DNA of 13,675 bases from DATKWF01 sp035529715 (GTDB taxonomy: Bacteria > Chloroflexota > Dehalococcoidia > Dehalococcoidales > RBG-16-60-22): contig DATKWF010000018.1 of the NCBI GenBank assembly GCA_035529715.1, positions 1 to 13,675 of the forward strand, given 5' to 3'. Under the pieces are notes generated by a model. It searched no databases. It saw nothing but the letters and a program-made list of their open reading frames with translations, and had not been told where the DNA came from. A program made the position numbers and the translations under genes. Shown in pieces: positions 13,003 through 13,675 of the stretch. Position 1 is the first letter of the stretch. Every line of letters begins with the position of its first letter.

Positions 13003-13675
13003 TTAATAATTGGTGACCAATAGGTTACTTTTTGACTTTCTTATGCGTCGTTCCAGCAAGGCAGGAATCAGGAACAGGCCTCCCATTGCCAGACCTAAAA
13101 CCAGGAAGGCAAGCAAACTGAGCCTGCCATCGGCATAATAGACAATCATGGTCAAGGTTAGTAGCCCGGCTATAAATAAGAGGCCTATTCGCAACCAGCG
13201 CTGTCGCAAGCGAGTGAAGGTGACTATAGTTAAGGCTAAGGCTAAAAAGCTCAGTCCAATCCAGGGTGCAAATTCATGGACACGCTGTATGCTGTACTCG
13301 GTGGGTCCGCTTTGAGGCTCTATAGCCAGGAACCAGCCGGCTATGATTGGCACCGGTAGTAACATTAAGGAACTGAAAAGCCAGTCTCGCCTTACCGTTT
13401 GGTCTACAATGTAGTACAACCACCATAAAGCCAGTGGAATATAGAGGAATATTGCTATCCATGACCACCCTTGGGGTAGAAGGGGTAAAAGCAGACCAAC
13501 CATGGCTACTGGTAACAAAGTATAGCCCAGCCAGGAGAAGACCCAGGCCGGCTTGCCGTGCCACCAGCCGTAGGCTATCGCACCGAGGATTAGTATTAGT
13601 GTGATTGATAGCCAGCCAATGTGGTGCCACCAATTGAGAACGAACAATAGACCGAAAAGCAGATGTGGCATTGAG
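13003..13675 (-). CDS. Polytopic membrane protein of unknown function (runs off the right edge)
   Basis: The frame is open to the window end, so the N-terminus is probably missing, although an ATG occurs at 13669-13671. The visible 222 residues are very hydrophobic and rich in Trp, Leu and Ile, with about seven or eight membrane helices separated by short loops. A longer polar loop (IEPQSGPTEYSIQRVHEF) lies near residues 117-134, and the tail is basic (LLERRIRKSKSNLLVTNY). I recognise no family motif or catalytic residues. It ends 6 nt before degV and is therefore probably in the same operon as degV and plsY, but a role in lipid metabolism would be guesswork. Confidence 0.7.
   Translation of the reverse strand, partial: SMPHLLFGLLFVLNWWHHIGWLSITLILILGAIAYGWWHGKPAWVFSWLGYTLLPVAMVGLLLPLLPQGWSWIAIFLYIPLALWWLYYIVDQTVRRDWLFSSLMLLPVPIIAGWFLAIEPQSGPTEYSIQRVHEFAPWIGLSFLALALTIVTFTRLRQRWLRIGLLFIAGLLTLTMIVYYADGRLSLLAFLVLGLAMGGLFLIPALLERRIRKSKSNLLVTNY

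Noticed and set aside
1..13675. CRISPR array, prophage, insertion sequence with transposase, or defence island
   Set aside because: No regularly spaced direct repeats, phage or transposase genes, or defence-type domains were seen; the gene set is housekeeping plus cofactor biosynthesis.

Overview
The window reads as a stretch of bacterial chromosome dominated by housekeeping and cofactor genes. Gene content and protein style (a COG1313-type radical SAM protein, a DUF362 protein inside a molybdenum-cofactor operon, a PlsY/DegV pair, many TTG and GTG starts) fit a Dehalococcoidia-like member of the Chloroflexota. That placement is inference; no rRNA or marker gene is present to settle it.

Layout. 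Positions 1-289 (minus) hold the N-terminus of a membrane sensor with a CHASE4-like domain, cut by the window edge. A minus-strand tRNA-Gln(CUG) at 510-583 has a perfect consensus sigma-70 promoter just upstream. A plus-strand block follows: a group III iron-type alcohol dehydrogenase (857-2026) with a structured leader and a strong intrinsic terminator; RNase III (2293-2994); a 51-residue basic/acidic small protein (3059-3214); a PflX-like radical SAM protein (3259-4146, probably beginning further upstream); and an acylphosphatase (4339-4620). Between the last two lies a roughly 157-bp MITE-like element with imperfect terminal inverted repeats.

From 4617 to the right edge every gene is on the minus strand. 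The first group, read in transcription order, is mobA, moeA, mobB, a DUF362 protein and a small CxxC protein. It is tightly packed, with overlaps of 14 and 4 nt, and forms a molybdenum-cofactor operon: MoeA inserts Mo into molybdopterin, MobA adds the nucleotide and MobB is an accessory GTPase. The second group is a P-loop kinase, leucyl aminopeptidase and an UPF0173 metallo-hydrolase. The third is an edge-truncated polytopic membrane protein, DegV and a PlsY-family protein. The DegV/PlsY pairing points to fatty-acid and phospholipid metabolism. Between PlsY and the kinase gene lies a short decayed second degV 5' end that ordinary ORF calling would miss.

Most unusual: (i) two inverted-repeat elements sharing a TAACCTCACCC-type terminus, one of which covers the probable promoter of the molybdenum-cofactor operon; (ii) a PlsY homolog changed in all three catalytic motifs; (iii) an RNase III with Gly at the usual Asp metal-site position; (iv) a radical SAM gene whose conserved N-terminus extends upstream of its first canonical start codon; (v) the degV relic. 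I did not find a clearly new multigene system such as a defence island, CRISPR array or secretion locus.
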